Made by a program: the position numbers and the translations under genes. From assembly GCA_947455465.1 (NCBI GenBank), contig CANGNS010000005.1, forward strand, positions 62,001 through 126,000: DNA of 64,000 nucleotides. The letters are read 5' to 3'. Position 1 is the stretch's first letter. Each line of letters starts with the position of its first letter. Under the pieces are notes generated by a model. The model made no database searches and had not been told where the DNA came from. It saw nothing but the letters and a program-made list of their open reading frames with translations. Source of the stretch: Comamonadaceae bacterium. Lineage in GTDB: Bacteria > Pseudomonadota > Gammaproteobacteria > Burkholderiales > Burkholderiaceae_C. Below, one piece after another: positions 37,477 through 45,978 of this stretch.

Positions 37477-37497
37477 GGTCGTAGAAATCTGAAATTT

Positions 37498-37513
37498 GTG
37501 AAAGCGCTTTCAC
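37498..37513. promoter_or_regulatory. LacI-type operator O3 (porin-GH17 operon)
   Basis: GTGAAAGCGCTTTCAC, a perfect 16-base palindrome ending 22 bases upstream of the porin ATG on the minus strand. Confidence 0.85.
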
Positions 37514-37550
37514 GGTGACTGAATGATGCAACTATTTTGCATCCTGGCAG

Positions 37551-37567
37551 CTAGGGGTTTCCCCTAG
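37551..37567. promoter_or_regulatory. CTAGGG-type inverted repeat, site B
   Basis: CTAGGGG-TTT-CCCCTAG, perfect 7-base arms, between the divergent porin and GH81 genes. Its centre is about 53 bases upstream of operator O3 as read by the porin gene. Confidence 0.5.
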
Positions 37568-37609
37568 GTTGGCCGTTCTGTACCGCGCAAAGTACGGCTG
37601 CGGCCGAGC

Positions 37610-37625
37610 CTATGGATTACCCTAG
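37610..37625. promoter_or_regulatory. CTAGGG-type inverted repeat, site C
   Basis: CTATGGATTACCCTAG, an imperfect relative of site A, 11 bases upstream of operator O4 of the GH81 gene. Confidence 0.35.
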
Positions 37626-37636
37626 TGCCTTAAATT

Positions 37637-37650
37637 TGAAAGCGCTTTCA
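37637..37650. promoter_or_regulatory. LacI-type operator O4 (GH81 gene)
   Basis: TGAAAGCGCTTTCA, perfect 14-base palindrome, 70 bases before the GH81 ATG. Confidence 0.85.
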
Positions 37651-37720
37651 TAATCGCGCTTGACGATCACGACTTTTGCGCCGTCCGCTGCGGGCTGGCG
37701 CGCTTTGCACAGGATTTGCC

Positions 37721-39982
37721 ATGGCCTTCTCTCGCATTGTTTGCATCACCTGCCTGGCGCTGGCCGGGGTCGCTCCCGGCGTCCACGCCCAGCTCGAAAA
37801 AGTAGGCGCTGGCGCCTATTCGCTCGCGCCCAAAGCGGCCGACCATGCCGTGCCAGCGGCACCTTACCGCACCGAGGCCATGCGCCAGCGTGCCGCGCCC
37901 AGCAACCAGTGGTACTCCTCGCTGGTCTACAGCGCCAAGCCCGAAGTCTTGTTTGCCCACCCGTTAACCATCTTGCCCAGCACGGCGGGCATTGAGTTTG
38001 CGCTGCCCTCCAAAACCGTGGTGCCCACCGAGCGCCGCGACGTGGAAATCCACTACCCCCACCAAGACGGCTTGCTGCTGTCTCCGGTAGGGCAGGCGCT
38101 GGAGCGCCCGGTGTTGGCCCAGGCCAGCGATTGGGCTATTGATATTGCGTGGGGCGCCCAGACCCCGGCCATGACGGCCACCGTGGCCCACGGCAGTCCC
38201 TTTGTGTCGCTGCGCATCGCGCAAGGCGATGTGCGTTTGCAGGTGCCGCCGGGCGCCACCCGCAGCGCAGCGTCGGATGCGCGGGTGTTGGCCCTGGACT
38301 TCAAGGGCAAGGCCTACGCGCTTTTCGGCCCTAGCGGCGTGCAGTGGGAGCAGCGCTCGGGCACCGAATGGATTGGCCATTTGCCCGCCGGCAAGGGCTA
38401 TGTCGCCGCTGCCGCCTTGCCCGACGCCAGTGCGGCCACCCAGGCGCTGTTTTTGCGACACGCCTATGCATTTTTGACCGACACCCGCGTGGACTGGGCG
38501 TTTGACGAGGCGCGCAGCATCCTCACCAGCACCTATGTTGCGACCGCCCAGACCATGGAAGGGCCTGCTGCAACGCCCTTGCTCGGCCTGTTGCCCCACC
38601 AGTGGTACAACAACCCCAGCCTGCAAGGCAAGCTCGGTGCCAGCTACGCCAGCCTGCGCGGCCCTATCAAGCTCATTACCGAGGGGCGTTTCCAAACCCA
38701 GCGCACCTATAACGGCTTTGTCCCGTATTGGCCCGGCTTGGACGAGCAGTCCCGCAGCGCCGAGCTGCGCGATTTGCTCAAAACCGACCAGCGCAACGCC
38801 CGGCGCATGATGCTGGAGATCGGCATCGGCCCCTATTGGCAGGGCAAGGGCTTGCAACGCATCACCAAACTGATGGACGTCACCGAGCAGCAGGGCGACT
38901 TGGCAGCGCGCGACCAGTTGCTGCAACTGCTCAAAGGCCGGGTGGAGCAATGGTTTTCCGGTGACAACGGCAAAACCTATTTTCATTACGACAAAACGCA
39001 AGGCACGGTGGTCTCCTACCCCGAGGAGTACTTTGGCGTGGAGCAAATGAACGACCACCACTTTCACTACGGCTACTGGATACGCGCCATGGCCGATATC
39101 GCCCTGCGCGATCCGCAGTGGGCCGCCAAAGAGCGCTGGGGCGGCATGGTGGAATGGCTGATTGCCGACATTGCCACCACCGAGCGTGGCGCGGCTGCCT
39201 TCCCGTTCATCCGCAATTTTGACCACTACGAGGGCCACTCTTGGGCCTCGGGCATTGGCCTGGGGCCGTTTGGCAATAACCAGGAGTCATCGTCTGAGGC
39301 TATCAACGCTTGGGCGGGCCTGATTTTGTGGGCCGAAATCACCGGCAACAAAGCCCTGCGCGATGTCGGCATCTACCTCTATACCAACGAGATCGAGGCG
39401 ATCAACACCTACTGGTTTGATCTGCACGGCTTGGTGTTTCCGCCCGAATACCAAAACGTCGAAACCAGCATGGTCTTTGGTGGCAAATACGCACACAACA
39501 CCTGGTGGATCGATGAGCCACGCCAGATCAAGGGCATCAATTTGCTGCCCATTACCAGCGCCTCCACCTACCTCGGGCGCGACCCGGCCTTTGTGAAACG
39601 CAGCATAGCCACGCTCAAACCCGATACCGAGATCTACGCCGCGCGGGGCAAGGTGGCCAAACCCATCGATATTTGGCAAGACCTGTTCGCCAAAACCCTG
39701 GCCCTGGCCGACCCGCAGGCCGGCCTGGCCCAATGGGACCGCTGGGGCTCTTTCGAGTTGGGCGACACCCGCAGCCACACCTTGCACTGGTTGCTCAGCC
39801 TGCAAGCCATGGGAACCCCCGATTTCGAGACCACCGCCAACACCACGCTCTACAGCGTGTTCAAGCGCCCCGACGGCAAAAAAACTTATCTCGCGTTTAA
39901 CGCGTCCAAGCAGCCGATCACGGTTCGCTTCAGCGATGGCGTGGTGCTGCAAGTCGCCCCGGGCCGTTTGGCGCGCCAGTAA
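37721..39982 (+). CDS. GH81 endo-beta-1,3-glucanase, secreted
   Basis: A 753-residue family 81 glycoside hydrolase. A signal peptide (MAFSRIVCITCLALAGVAPGVHA) is followed by the N-terminal beta-sandwich (SNQWYSSLVYSAKPEVLFAHPLTI) and an alpha-barrel catalytic part with the family hallmarks YPEEYFGVEQMNDHHFHYGYWIRAMA and IRNFDHYEGHSWASGIGLGPFGNNQESSSEAINAWAGLILW, which hold the catalytic Asp and Glu residues. GH81 enzymes open beta-1,3-glucan chains such as laminarin. Start ATG 37721 fits the signal peptide. Operator O4 lies upstream. The product is a likely client of the nearby type II system. Confidence 0.93.
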   Translation: MAFSRIVCITCLALAGVAPGVHAQLEKVGAGAYSLAPKAADHAVPAAPYRTEAMRQRAAPSNQWYSSLVYSAKPEVLFAHPLTILPSTAGIEFALPSKTVVPTERRDVEIHYPHQDGLLLSPVGQALERPVLAQASDWAIDIAWGAQTPAMTATVAHGSPFVSLRIAQGDVRLQVPPGATRSAASDARVLALDFKGKAYALFGPSGVQWEQRSGTEWIGHLPAGKGYVAAAALPDASAATQALFLRHAYAFLTDTRVDWAFDEARSILTSTYVATAQTMEGPAATPLLGLLPHQWYNNPSLQGKLGASYASLRGPIKLITEGRFQTQRTYNGFVPYWPGLDEQSRSAELRDLLKTDQRNARRMMLEIGIGPYWQGKGLQRITKLMDVTEQQGDLAARDQLLQLLKGRVEQWFSGDNGKTYFHYDKTQGTVVSYPEEYFGVEQMNDHHFHYGYWIRAMADIALRDPQWAAKERWGGMVEWLIADIATTERGAAAFPFIRNFDHYEGHSWASGIGLGPFGNNQESSSEAINAWAGLILWAEITGNKALRDVGIYLYTNEIEAINTYWFDLHGLVFPPEYQNVETSMVFGGKYAHNTWWIDEPRQIKGINLLPITSASTYLGRDPAFVKRSIATLKPDTEIYAARGKVAKPIDIWQDLFAKTLALADPQAGLAQWDRWGSFELGDTRSHTLHWLLSLQAMGTPDFETTANTTLYSVFKRPDGKKTYLAFNASKQPITVRFSDGVVLQVAPGRLARQ

Positions 39983-39993
39983 GCCTTGCCAAC

Positions 39994-40009
39994 CTAGGGT
40001 AAATACCAA
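39994..40009. promoter_or_regulatory. CTAGGG-type element, site D
   Basis: CTAGGGTAAATACC, a half-conserved copy of the CTAGGG repeat, centred about 48 bases upstream of the centre of operator O5. Confidence 0.35.
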
Positions 40010-40042
40010 ACCACAATTACCGCAGAAAGCGATACCATTTTA

Positions 40043-40056
40043 TGAAAGCGCTTTCA
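40043..40056. promoter_or_regulatory. LacI-type operator O5 (repeat lipoprotein)
   Basis: TGAAAGCGCTTTCA, perfect palindrome, followed 4 bases later by an extra half site GCGCTTTCAA (40061-40070). It lies 67 bases before the lipoprotein GTG and places that gene in the glucan regulon. Confidence 0.85.
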
Positions 40057-40123
40057 GGTTGCGCTTTCAAAAGTTGTTATTGCTCCTTCAACTACCTTCA
40101 AACCACTTACCGGAGGCCTTACT

Positions 40124-41584
40124 GTGCACCTCACTCGTCATCCGCTTTACCTCGCCTCAGCCAGCCTGGCTGTGGCGGCACTTTTGTCTGCGTGCGGCGG
40201 AGGCAGTGCCTCCAGCCCGGCCCCGGTGGCGCAGGCCAGCCTGACGGCCACTGCGGCCAGCATCACTTTGGCACCTTCTGCAACCACCACGCTGGGCAAT
40301 ACCGGGGGCAGCGGCTCTGGCGCAGTCACGTACAGCGTCGTTACCGGGACTTGCACCGTGAGCGGCACCACACTGACGGCGCCTGCCACCGGCGGCACCT
40401 GTACCGTCACGGCCAGCAAAGCGGGCGACACCAGCTACCAGTCGGCGACTTCTTCGCCCATCACCCTGACGGTTTTGAACTACCAAGCCGCCCTGACGGC
40501 CTCGGTGTCCGCCACCAGCATCAACGCAGGCGGCACCGCCGCCCTGAGCACCACCGGCGGCAGCGGCAACGGCGCTGTCAGCTATGCGGTCACCAGCGGC
40601 ACTTGTACCGTCAGCGGAAGCACCCTGACAGCCGGCTCTGCCGCGGGCACCTGCGCCGTAACGGCCACCAAAGCAGCGGACACCAACTACGTGGCGATGA
40701 CCTCTGCAGCGGTCAGCGTGACGGTATTGCCGCCTCCCCAAACCACGCTGGTAATGTCTCCGGCGAGCAAGACCATAAGTACCGGCAGCACCGTAGCGTT
40801 GAGTACTACAGGTGGAAGCGGCACGGGTGCAGTCACCTACGCCAGCACGGGTGGATGCACGATTGCAGGTGCCACATTGACTGCGCCAGCGACTGCTTCA
40901 ACATGCGTGGTTACTGCTACCAAAGCTGCAGATTCAAGCTATGCATCGGCTACCGCTACAGCAACCTATGCCGTCACACTGGCCTTTAGTCCTGTGACAG
41001 TGGTGCAGGCGCAGACCGCAAGTCAAAAATCGTACGATGAAGTTGCCAGTGTTGCATTACCTGGAAATAGCGCGGTGGGCGGCTATGACTTCAATGCCTG
41101 TGGCACTTGGTGGTCCGGCGTAGGCACTGACTCTGTGTACCGCGGAATTTGCATGGACGCCACAGCGGGAAGCGGTGTTGGCGTATATGTGAAGGCCGCA
41201 GGCACCTCCACATGGAGCATTAATGGAGCAACTTCCCTAACCGTTGGATTAGGAACAAATGCCGAATGCGTTGGCCTATGCAAAGCGACCATTATTTTGA
41301 TCTCCGCAACGTCGGCAGACTGCAAAGCAACTATCAAGTCGCCCTTCAAATTCCTCAGCGCCGCCGTCAACACTGGATTGGGTGCGACATCGTCAGCCGA
41401 CGCCTATACATCCGCCCTGACCGATGCGAACTGGACGGTGTCCGGATGCACTGCAAACACCATGTCGGCGTTCACAGCGCTTGCACTTAAAGAGGTGCAT
41501 GCACAGGTGTTAAAGGCCGATTCTCAAAACTCTTCTGGCCAATACCCAGCGGGGGTAAACCTGGGAGCTATCACCTTCAAATAA
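40124..41584 (+). CDS. Repeat lipoprotein of the glucan locus, function unknown
   Basis: A 486-residue protein I do not recognise as a named family. It has a lipoprotein signal with lipobox LSAC (Cys24), then three tandem Ig-like repeats of about 80 residues (roughly 38-118, 121-201, 206-286), each with TGGSGxGAVxY, a short loop with TCTV or GCTI, and TCxVTAxKAxDxxY. The last 200 residues form a different domain with six cysteines (SYDEVASVALPGNSAVGGYDFNACGTWWSGVG onward), and its DNA is less GC-rich than the repeats. Start is the GTG at 40124 after GGAGG. Operator O5 suggests surface beta-glucan binding, but this is inference. Confidence 0.8.
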   Translation: MHLTRHPLYLASASLAVAALLSACGGGSASSPAPVAQASLTATAASITLAPSATTTLGNTGGSGSGAVTYSVVTGTCTVSGTTLTAPATGGTCTVTASKAGDTSYQSATSSPITLTVLNYQAALTASVSATSINAGGTAALSTTGGSGNGAVSYAVTSGTCTVSGSTLTAGSAAGTCAVTATKAADTNYVAMTSAAVSVTVLPPPQTTLVMSPASKTISTGSTVALSTTGGSGTGAVTYASTGGCTIAGATLTAPATASTCVVTATKAADSSYASATATATYAVTLAFSPVTVVQAQTASQKSYDEVASVALPGNSAVGGYDFNACGTWWSGVGTDSVYRGICMDATAGSGVGVYVKAAGTSTWSINGATSLTVGLGTNAECVGLCKATIILISATSADCKATIKSPFKFLSAAVNTGLGATSSADAYTSALTDANWTVSGCTANTMSAFTALALKEVHAQVLKADSQNSSGQYPAGVNLGAITFK

Positions 41585-41606
41585 ATCGGACCTGCAGGTC
41601 TGCGTG

Positions 41607-41632
41607 AAGGGGCACTGCGGTGCCCCTTTTTT
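41607..41632 (+). terminator. Rho-independent terminator after the repeat lipoprotein
   Basis: GGGGCAC-TGCG-GTGCCCC (41609-41626) followed by six T. It closes the glucan locus 38 bases before the gspG start. Confidence 0.92.
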
Positions 41633-41669
41633 ATCGGGCAAAATCCCCCAAACACTGGGCAAATTCGAC

Positions 41670-42113
41670 ATGACGCAACTTCGCCACCCCCACCCCGGAT
41701 ATTTGCAACGCGGCTTCACCCTCATCGAGCTGATGGTGGTCATGCTCATCATTGGCGTGCTCGCGGCCTTGATCGTGCCCAACGTGCTCGAGCGCGCGGA
41801 CGACGCCAAAGTCACCGCCGCCAAGACCGACATCAGCAACTTGGTGCAGGCGCTCAAGCTGTACCGCCTGGACAACGGCCGCTATCCCAGCCAGGAACAG
41901 GGTCTGGCCGCATTGGTCACCAAGCCCGCGACCGAGCCCGTGCCCGCCAACTGGAAAAAAAACCTCGATCTCTTGCCTAACGACCCCTGGGGCAAGCCCT
42001 ATGTCTATATCAACCCGGGCGTCAAAGGCGAGATTGACGTGATGTCCTTCGGCGCCGACGGCCAGGCCGGCGGCGAGGGCAAAAATGCGGACATCGGTAG
42101 CTGGCAGCCCTAA
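41670..42113 (+). CDS. gspG: Type II secretion major pseudopilin GspG
   Basis: A 147-residue major pseudopilin. The prepilin leader ends YLQRG|FTLIELMVVMLIIGVLAALIVPNVL (cleavage before Phe, Glu at +5), followed by ADDAKVTAAKTDISNLVQALKLYRLDNGRYPSQEQGLAALVTKP, the GspG hallmark, and DPWGKPYVYINPG. The ATG at 41670 is only 37 bases past the terminator of the lipoprotein gene, so the gsp promoter must lie within or upstream of that terminator. It heads gspGHIJKLMNDEF. Confidence 0.97.
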   Translation: MTQLRHPHPGYLQRGFTLIELMVVMLIIGVLAALIVPNVLERADDAKVTAAKTDISNLVQALKLYRLDNGRYPSQEQGLAALVTKPATEPVPANWKKNLDLLPNDPWGKPYVYINPGVKGEIDVMSFGADGQAGGEGKNADIGSWQP

Positions 42114-42624
42114 GCCGCACGCGCTGCGCCAGGCGCCAGCAGCCCAGGGCGGCTTTACGCTGCTCGAACTCATGGTGGTGGTGTTCATCATGGCCATGGC
42201 GTCTGTCGCCGTGGTCTTGCGCATGCGCGACAGCCAAAGCGTGGACCTGGAGCGCGACGCCCAGCGCCTGGCGGCCATCCTAGAGTCCGCACGCGCCCAA
42301 TCGCGCATGCAGGGAACCCCGGTGTACTGGCGCGGTACCGACGCCGGTTTTGTGCTCGAAGGCATCAGCCCCCTGCAGTCCGAACAAAGTTGGCAAAGCA
42401 AAGACACGGTGCTCGCCGACGTATTGCCCCATGCCCGAGCCGATGATGCGCCGGCACGCCGGGTGCGCCTGGGCCCCGAGCCCTTGCTCGATCCGCAGTC
42501 CATCGTCATCGCCTCGCGGCAAAACCCGGGGCAGCAGGTGCGCGTGGCCACTGATGGCGTGCGGCCATTTGCGATTGCTGCCACCACGGCTAAAGGCGCG
42601 CCCACGCTAGGCGCCGCGCCATGA
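42085..42624 (+). CDS. gspH: Type II secretion minor pseudopilin GspH
   Basis: A 179-residue minor pseudopilin with leader and cleavage site AAQGG|FTLLELMVVVFIMAMASVAVVLRM. The following helix (RDAQRLAAILESARAQSRMQGTPVYWRGTDAGFVLEG) resembles GspH. The ATG at 42085 overlaps gspG by 29 bases; no later start keeps the leader. The stop overlaps gspI as ATGA. Confidence 0.9.
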   Translation: MRTSVAGSPKPHALRQAPAAQGGFTLLELMVVVFIMAMASVAVVLRMRDSQSVDLERDAQRLAAILESARAQSRMQGTPVYWRGTDAGFVLEGISPLQSEQSWQSKDTVLADVLPHARADDAPARRVRLGPEPLLDPQSIVIASRQNPGQQVRVATDGVRPFAIAATTAKGAPTLGAAP

Positions 42625-43013
42625 GCCGGCCCCAGCCCATCTTCCCCCCGCAGGCCCGCCGGGCCGGGCGGGGCTTCACACTGGTCGAGGTACTGGTAGC
42701 ACTGTCCATCGTGGCCGTGGCCTTGCTCGCCGGCCTCAAAGCCAGCGGTGCCCTCACGCTCTATGCCCAGCGCCAAAGTGACACCTTGCTGGCCCAGCTG
42801 TGCGCCGAAAACGCCTTGCACCACATCCGCCTTTCGCGCCAAATGCCCGGCGTGGGCACCAGCAGCAGCACCTGCACCCAGGCTGGCATAGACATGGATG
42901 TGGAGCTGCAAGTGCAGCCCACGCCCAACCCCAATTTCGTGCGCGTGGACGCCCAGGTGCGCCAGGGCGAGGTGCCGTTGCTGCGCCTGTCCACCATTGT
43001 GGGGCGCAACTAG
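42621..43013 (+). CDS. gspI: Type II secretion minor pseudopilin GspI
   Basis: A 130-residue minor pseudopilin: ARRAGRG|FTLVEVLVALSIVAVALLAGLKASGALTLYAQRQSDTLLAQLCAENALHHIRL is typical of GspI, which forms the pseudopilus tip with GspJ and GspK. It overlaps gspH by 4 bases and is followed by gspJ after 3 bases. Confidence 0.93.
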   Translation: MSRPQPIFPPQARRAGRGFTLVEVLVALSIVAVALLAGLKASGALTLYAQRQSDTLLAQLCAENALHHIRLSRQMPGVGTSSSTCTQAGIDMDVELQVQPTPNPNFVRVDAQVRQGEVPLLRLSTIVGRN

Positions 43014-43016
43014 ACC

Positions 43017-43769
43017 ATGGCCCGCGGCCTGCCTAGCCACCGCGCGCGCGGCTTCACCTTGGTGGAGCTGCTCGTGGCCTTGGCCCTGATGGCGCTGATG
43101 GCCGCCCTCAGCTGGCGCGGGCTTGACGCCATGGTCCAAACCCAGCAGCGCCTGGGTGGCCGTGCCGATGCCCTGCTCACCATGCAAACCGGTCTGGCCC
43201 AGTGGAGCGCCGACTTAGACGCCATGGTGCAGCAGCCAGGCCTCTCCAGCCTGGACTGGGACGGCCGCGGCATGCGCATCCTGCGCCGCAGCCCGGCCGA
43301 CGCGCAGGAAGGCGAGGGCCTGCAAGTGGTCGCCTGGAGCCGCGCCGTGCGGCCCCAAGGGAGCTATTGGATGCGTTGGCAGTCCGAACCGCTGCGCCGG
43401 CGTGCGGATTTACAGGCAGCCTGGGCGCAAGCCGCCCAATGGGCGCAAAACCCCGGTGATGCCGAACGCCAGCGCGAGGTAGTCTTGCTGCCGCTGCAAG
43501 CCTGGCAGATTTACTTTTACCGGGGCGGTGCGTGGACCAACCCGCTCTCCAGCGCCGACCAAGACAGCAGCGCGGCCCCGCGCGCGCCGGCCTCCGCCGC
43601 ATCCGCTGCGCCTGCCCCTGGCGGCGTCCTCGCACCGACACCGCTGGCCCGCACCGATGCGTTGCCCGACGGCGTGCGCCTGGTGCTGACCTTGCCCGCT
43701 GACGCGCCCATCGCCGGCGTGCTCACCCGCGACTGGTCGCGCCCGGCGCTGGCGGGGGCCACGCCATGA
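43017..43769 (+). CDS. gspJ: Type II secretion minor pseudopilin GspJ
   Basis: A 250-residue minor pseudopilin with the leader SHRARG|FTLVELLVALALMALMAALSWRGLDAMVQTQQ and the GspJ pattern AQWSADLDAMVQQPGLSSLDWDGRGMRILRR. A Ser/Ala/Pro-rich stretch near 180-210 is low-complexity. Stop overlaps gspK as ATGA. Confidence 0.92.
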   Translation: MARGLPSHRARGFTLVELLVALALMALMAALSWRGLDAMVQTQQRLGGRADALLTMQTGLAQWSADLDAMVQQPGLSSLDWDGRGMRILRRSPADAQEGEGLQVVAWSRAVRPQGSYWMRWQSEPLRRRADLQAAWAQAAQWAQNPGDAERQREVVLLPLQAWQIYFYRGGAWTNPLSSADQDSSAAPRAPASAASAAPAPGGVLAPTPLARTDALPDGVRLVLTLPADAPIAGVLTRDWSRPALAGATP

Positions 43770-44740
43770 GGGTGCAGCGCCACCCGCGAGCACACCGCCA
43801 AAGCGGCGCCGCCATCCTGATGGCCATGCTCACCGTGGTCCTGGTGGCCACGCTGGCCTCAGCGGCGCTGTGGCAGCAGTGGCGCGCCTTGGAGGTCGAG
43901 TCCGCCGAGCGCAGCCGCATGCAAGCGACCTGGATACTGCACGGCGCCCTGGACTGGGCGCGGCTGATACTGGCCGAAGACGGCCGCAAAGGCGGCTCGG
44001 ACAACCTCACCGAGCCCTGGGCCATCGCCCTGGAGCCGGCGCGCCTGTCCAGCTTTATCGCCGCCGACCGCAACGACACCCAGACGCCCGACCCCAGCAT
44101 GGACGCGTTTTTATCCGGCCAGATGAGCGATCTGCAAGCGCGCTTTAACGTGCGCAACCTGGTGGCCGACGGCAAGCTCCACGCGGCCAGCCTGGCGGTG
44201 TGGACCCGGCTTTTTGCCTTGCTGGACCTGCCCGAGCAGCAAGCCCAGGCGCTAGCCAAAGACTATTTGCGCGCCCACCTGGCCGCCGCCTCGGCCAACG
44301 CCGACCCGCAGGCTGTTTTACTGCCCCAGGACCTCGAGCAACTGCGTTGGCTGGGCCTGGACAGTGCGGCCCTGGACAAGCTGCGCCCCTACATCACGCT
44401 TTTGCCCGAAAGCACACCTATTAACGTCAACACCGCCTCGGACGTGGTGCTGCGCGCGGCCATGGCGGACTTGGAGCAGTCCGACGCGCAGCGCCTCTTG
44501 CTCGTGCGCAGCAAAAAACCCTGGGAAAACGTGGCCGAGTTCCGCCAGGCGGCCCGTTTGCCGACGGCCACGCCCGAGGCCGAGTTGTTCGCCACCCAAA
44601 CCCGCTTTTTTGAAATCCGGGGCAGCTTGCAAATCCAGGGGCGCACGGTCCATGAAATATCGGTCGTGCAGCGCGACAACCAGAAGGTCAAAACCCTGTG
44701 GCGCACCCGCAGTGTGGCGCTGGCGCGCGCCCTACAATGA
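43766..44740 (+). CDS. gspK: Type II secretion minor pseudopilin GspK
   Basis: A 324-residue large minor pseudopilin: RQSGAAILMAMLTVVLVATLASAALWQQWRALEVESAERSRMQATWILHGALDWARLIL matches GspK, which lacks the Glu at +5. The C-terminal part contains the helix-hairpin-helix-like region TPINVNTASDVVLRAAMADLEQSDAQRLLLVRSKKPW. GspK caps the pseudopilus tip. Its stop overlaps the gspL ATG. Confidence 0.93.
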   Translation: MRVQRHPRAHRQSGAAILMAMLTVVLVATLASAALWQQWRALEVESAERSRMQATWILHGALDWARLILAEDGRKGGSDNLTEPWAIALEPARLSSFIAADRNDTQTPDPSMDAFLSGQMSDLQARFNVRNLVADGKLHAASLAVWTRLFALLDLPEQQAQALAKDYLRAHLAAASANADPQAVLLPQDLEQLRWLGLDSAALDKLRPYITLLPESTPINVNTASDVVLRAAMADLEQSDAQRLLLVRSKKPWENVAEFRQAARLPTATPEAELFATQTRFFEIRGSLQIQGRTVHEISVVQRDNQKVKTLWRTRSVALARALQ

Positions 44741-45978
44741 AAAAAATCTTCCCTCCTATGGCTACCACCGTCCTTTTGCTCCCCACCGACATGCCAGCGC
44801 CGACTGCGGCGCTGGACTATGTAGTGCTCCAAGAAGGGGCTGGCGACGGTGCGGCGCGCAGTACCTCGCTGTCTTTATTGCCCGCTGCCCTGCGCGGCTC
44901 CCAGGGCGGTGATGCGGTGCTGGTGGTACCCGCCGCTTGCCTGTCCTGGCACCAGGTGCAGCTGCCTGCGGGCGCGGCCAAATCGGGCCGTTTGCAGTCT
45001 GTGCTGGAATCACTTTTAGAAGAGCAGGTGCTTGACGAGCCTGGTGCAGTGCACATAGCCCTGCCCTCGCCCCGCCCGACCCAAGGCGCCTGCCGCGTCG
45101 CGGTGTGCGACAAAGTCTGGCTGCAGGCCTGGGTGCGCGCCCTGGAACACACTGGTATGCATGTGGGCGCCATCGTGCCCGCCCATGCCCCCTTGCCCGA
45201 AGGCAGCACCGAAGGCTATGTGGCCGTCACCGGCACCGACCACCAGCCCGACATCGTGGTGGTGAGCGCACGCGGTGTGCAGCGCTTGCCCTTGCAGGCT
45301 GCCACCGTGGCCTTTCTGGCGCCGCCGGCGCAGTGGCCCGTGTTTGCCGAGCCGGCGGTGGCCGCGCTGGCCGAGCAGTTGCTAGGCCGCCCGGTGCAAC
45401 TGCAAACCCGCGTGCAGCGCGCGGTGCAGGCCAGCCAAGGCCGCTGGGACCTGGCCCAATGGGGCTTGCTGGCCTCGCGCGGCGGGCGGCGCTTTAAACG
45501 TCTGGGCACTGCGGTGCGCAGCGTACTGCAGGCACCGCGCTGGCGGCCGCTGCGCTGGAGCCTGGCCGCTTTGCTGGCCATCCATGTAGCCGGGCTAAAT
45601 ATGTATGCCTACCAGCAACAGGCCGCCTTGCGTGCAGAGCGCCAGGCCATGGCGGCGGTGCTGCAAGCGACTTTTCCGGCGGTCACCGTGGTGCTCGATG
45701 CGCCGCTGCAAATGCAGCGCGAAGTGGCACGCCTCCAACAAGCCAGCGGCCAGCTGGCCCGCACCGATCTGGAGGCCATGCTCAGCGCCTTGGGTGAGAC
45801 GGCGCAAAACACCGAAGCGCCGCGCAGCCTGGACTACGCTGGCGGCGAACTCAAAGTGCAGGGTCTGCAGCCCGCAGCCGCCGCGCAAGCGGGCTGGCAA
45901 CAAGCGCTCAAGGCCCGGGGTTACCGCGTGCAAAGCAATGGCGCCACCCTGACGGTGCAAGCGGAGGCTGCACCATGA
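44737..45978 (+). CDS. gspL: Type II secretion protein GspL
   Basis: A 413-residue inner-membrane platform protein. The cytosolic actin-like part (TTVLLLPTDMPAPTAALDYVVLQEG, LPLQAATVAFL) would bind GspE; one membrane helix follows near residue 275 (WSLAALLAIHVAGLNMYAYQQQ), then a ferredoxin-like periplasmic domain that pairs with GspM. ATG 44737 overlaps the gspK stop as ATGA and is preferred over the ATG at 44758. Confidence 0.9.
   Translation: MKKIFPPMATTVLLLPTDMPAPTAALDYVVLQEGAGDGAARSTSLSLLPAALRGSQGGDAVLVVPAACLSWHQVQLPAGAAKSGRLQSVLESLLEEQVLDEPGAVHIALPSPRPTQGACRVAVCDKVWLQAWVRALEHTGMHVGAIVPAHAPLPEGSTEGYVAVTGTDHQPDIVVVSARGVQRLPLQAATVAFLAPPAQWPVFAEPAVAALAEQLLGRPVQLQTRVQRAVQASQGRWDLAQWGLLASRGGRRFKRLGTAVRSVLQAPRWRPLRWSLAALLAIHVAGLNMYAYQQQAALRAERQAMAAVLQATFPAVTVVLDAPLQMQREVARLQQASGQLARTDLEAMLSALGETAQNTEAPRSLDYAGGELKVQGLQPAAAAQAGWQQALKARGYRVQSNGATLTVQAEAAP

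Noticed and set aside
40240..40990. Repeats inside the lipoprotein gene as a CRISPR or mobile repeat
   Set aside because: They are in-frame protein domain repeats of about 80 residues that differ in DNA sequence.
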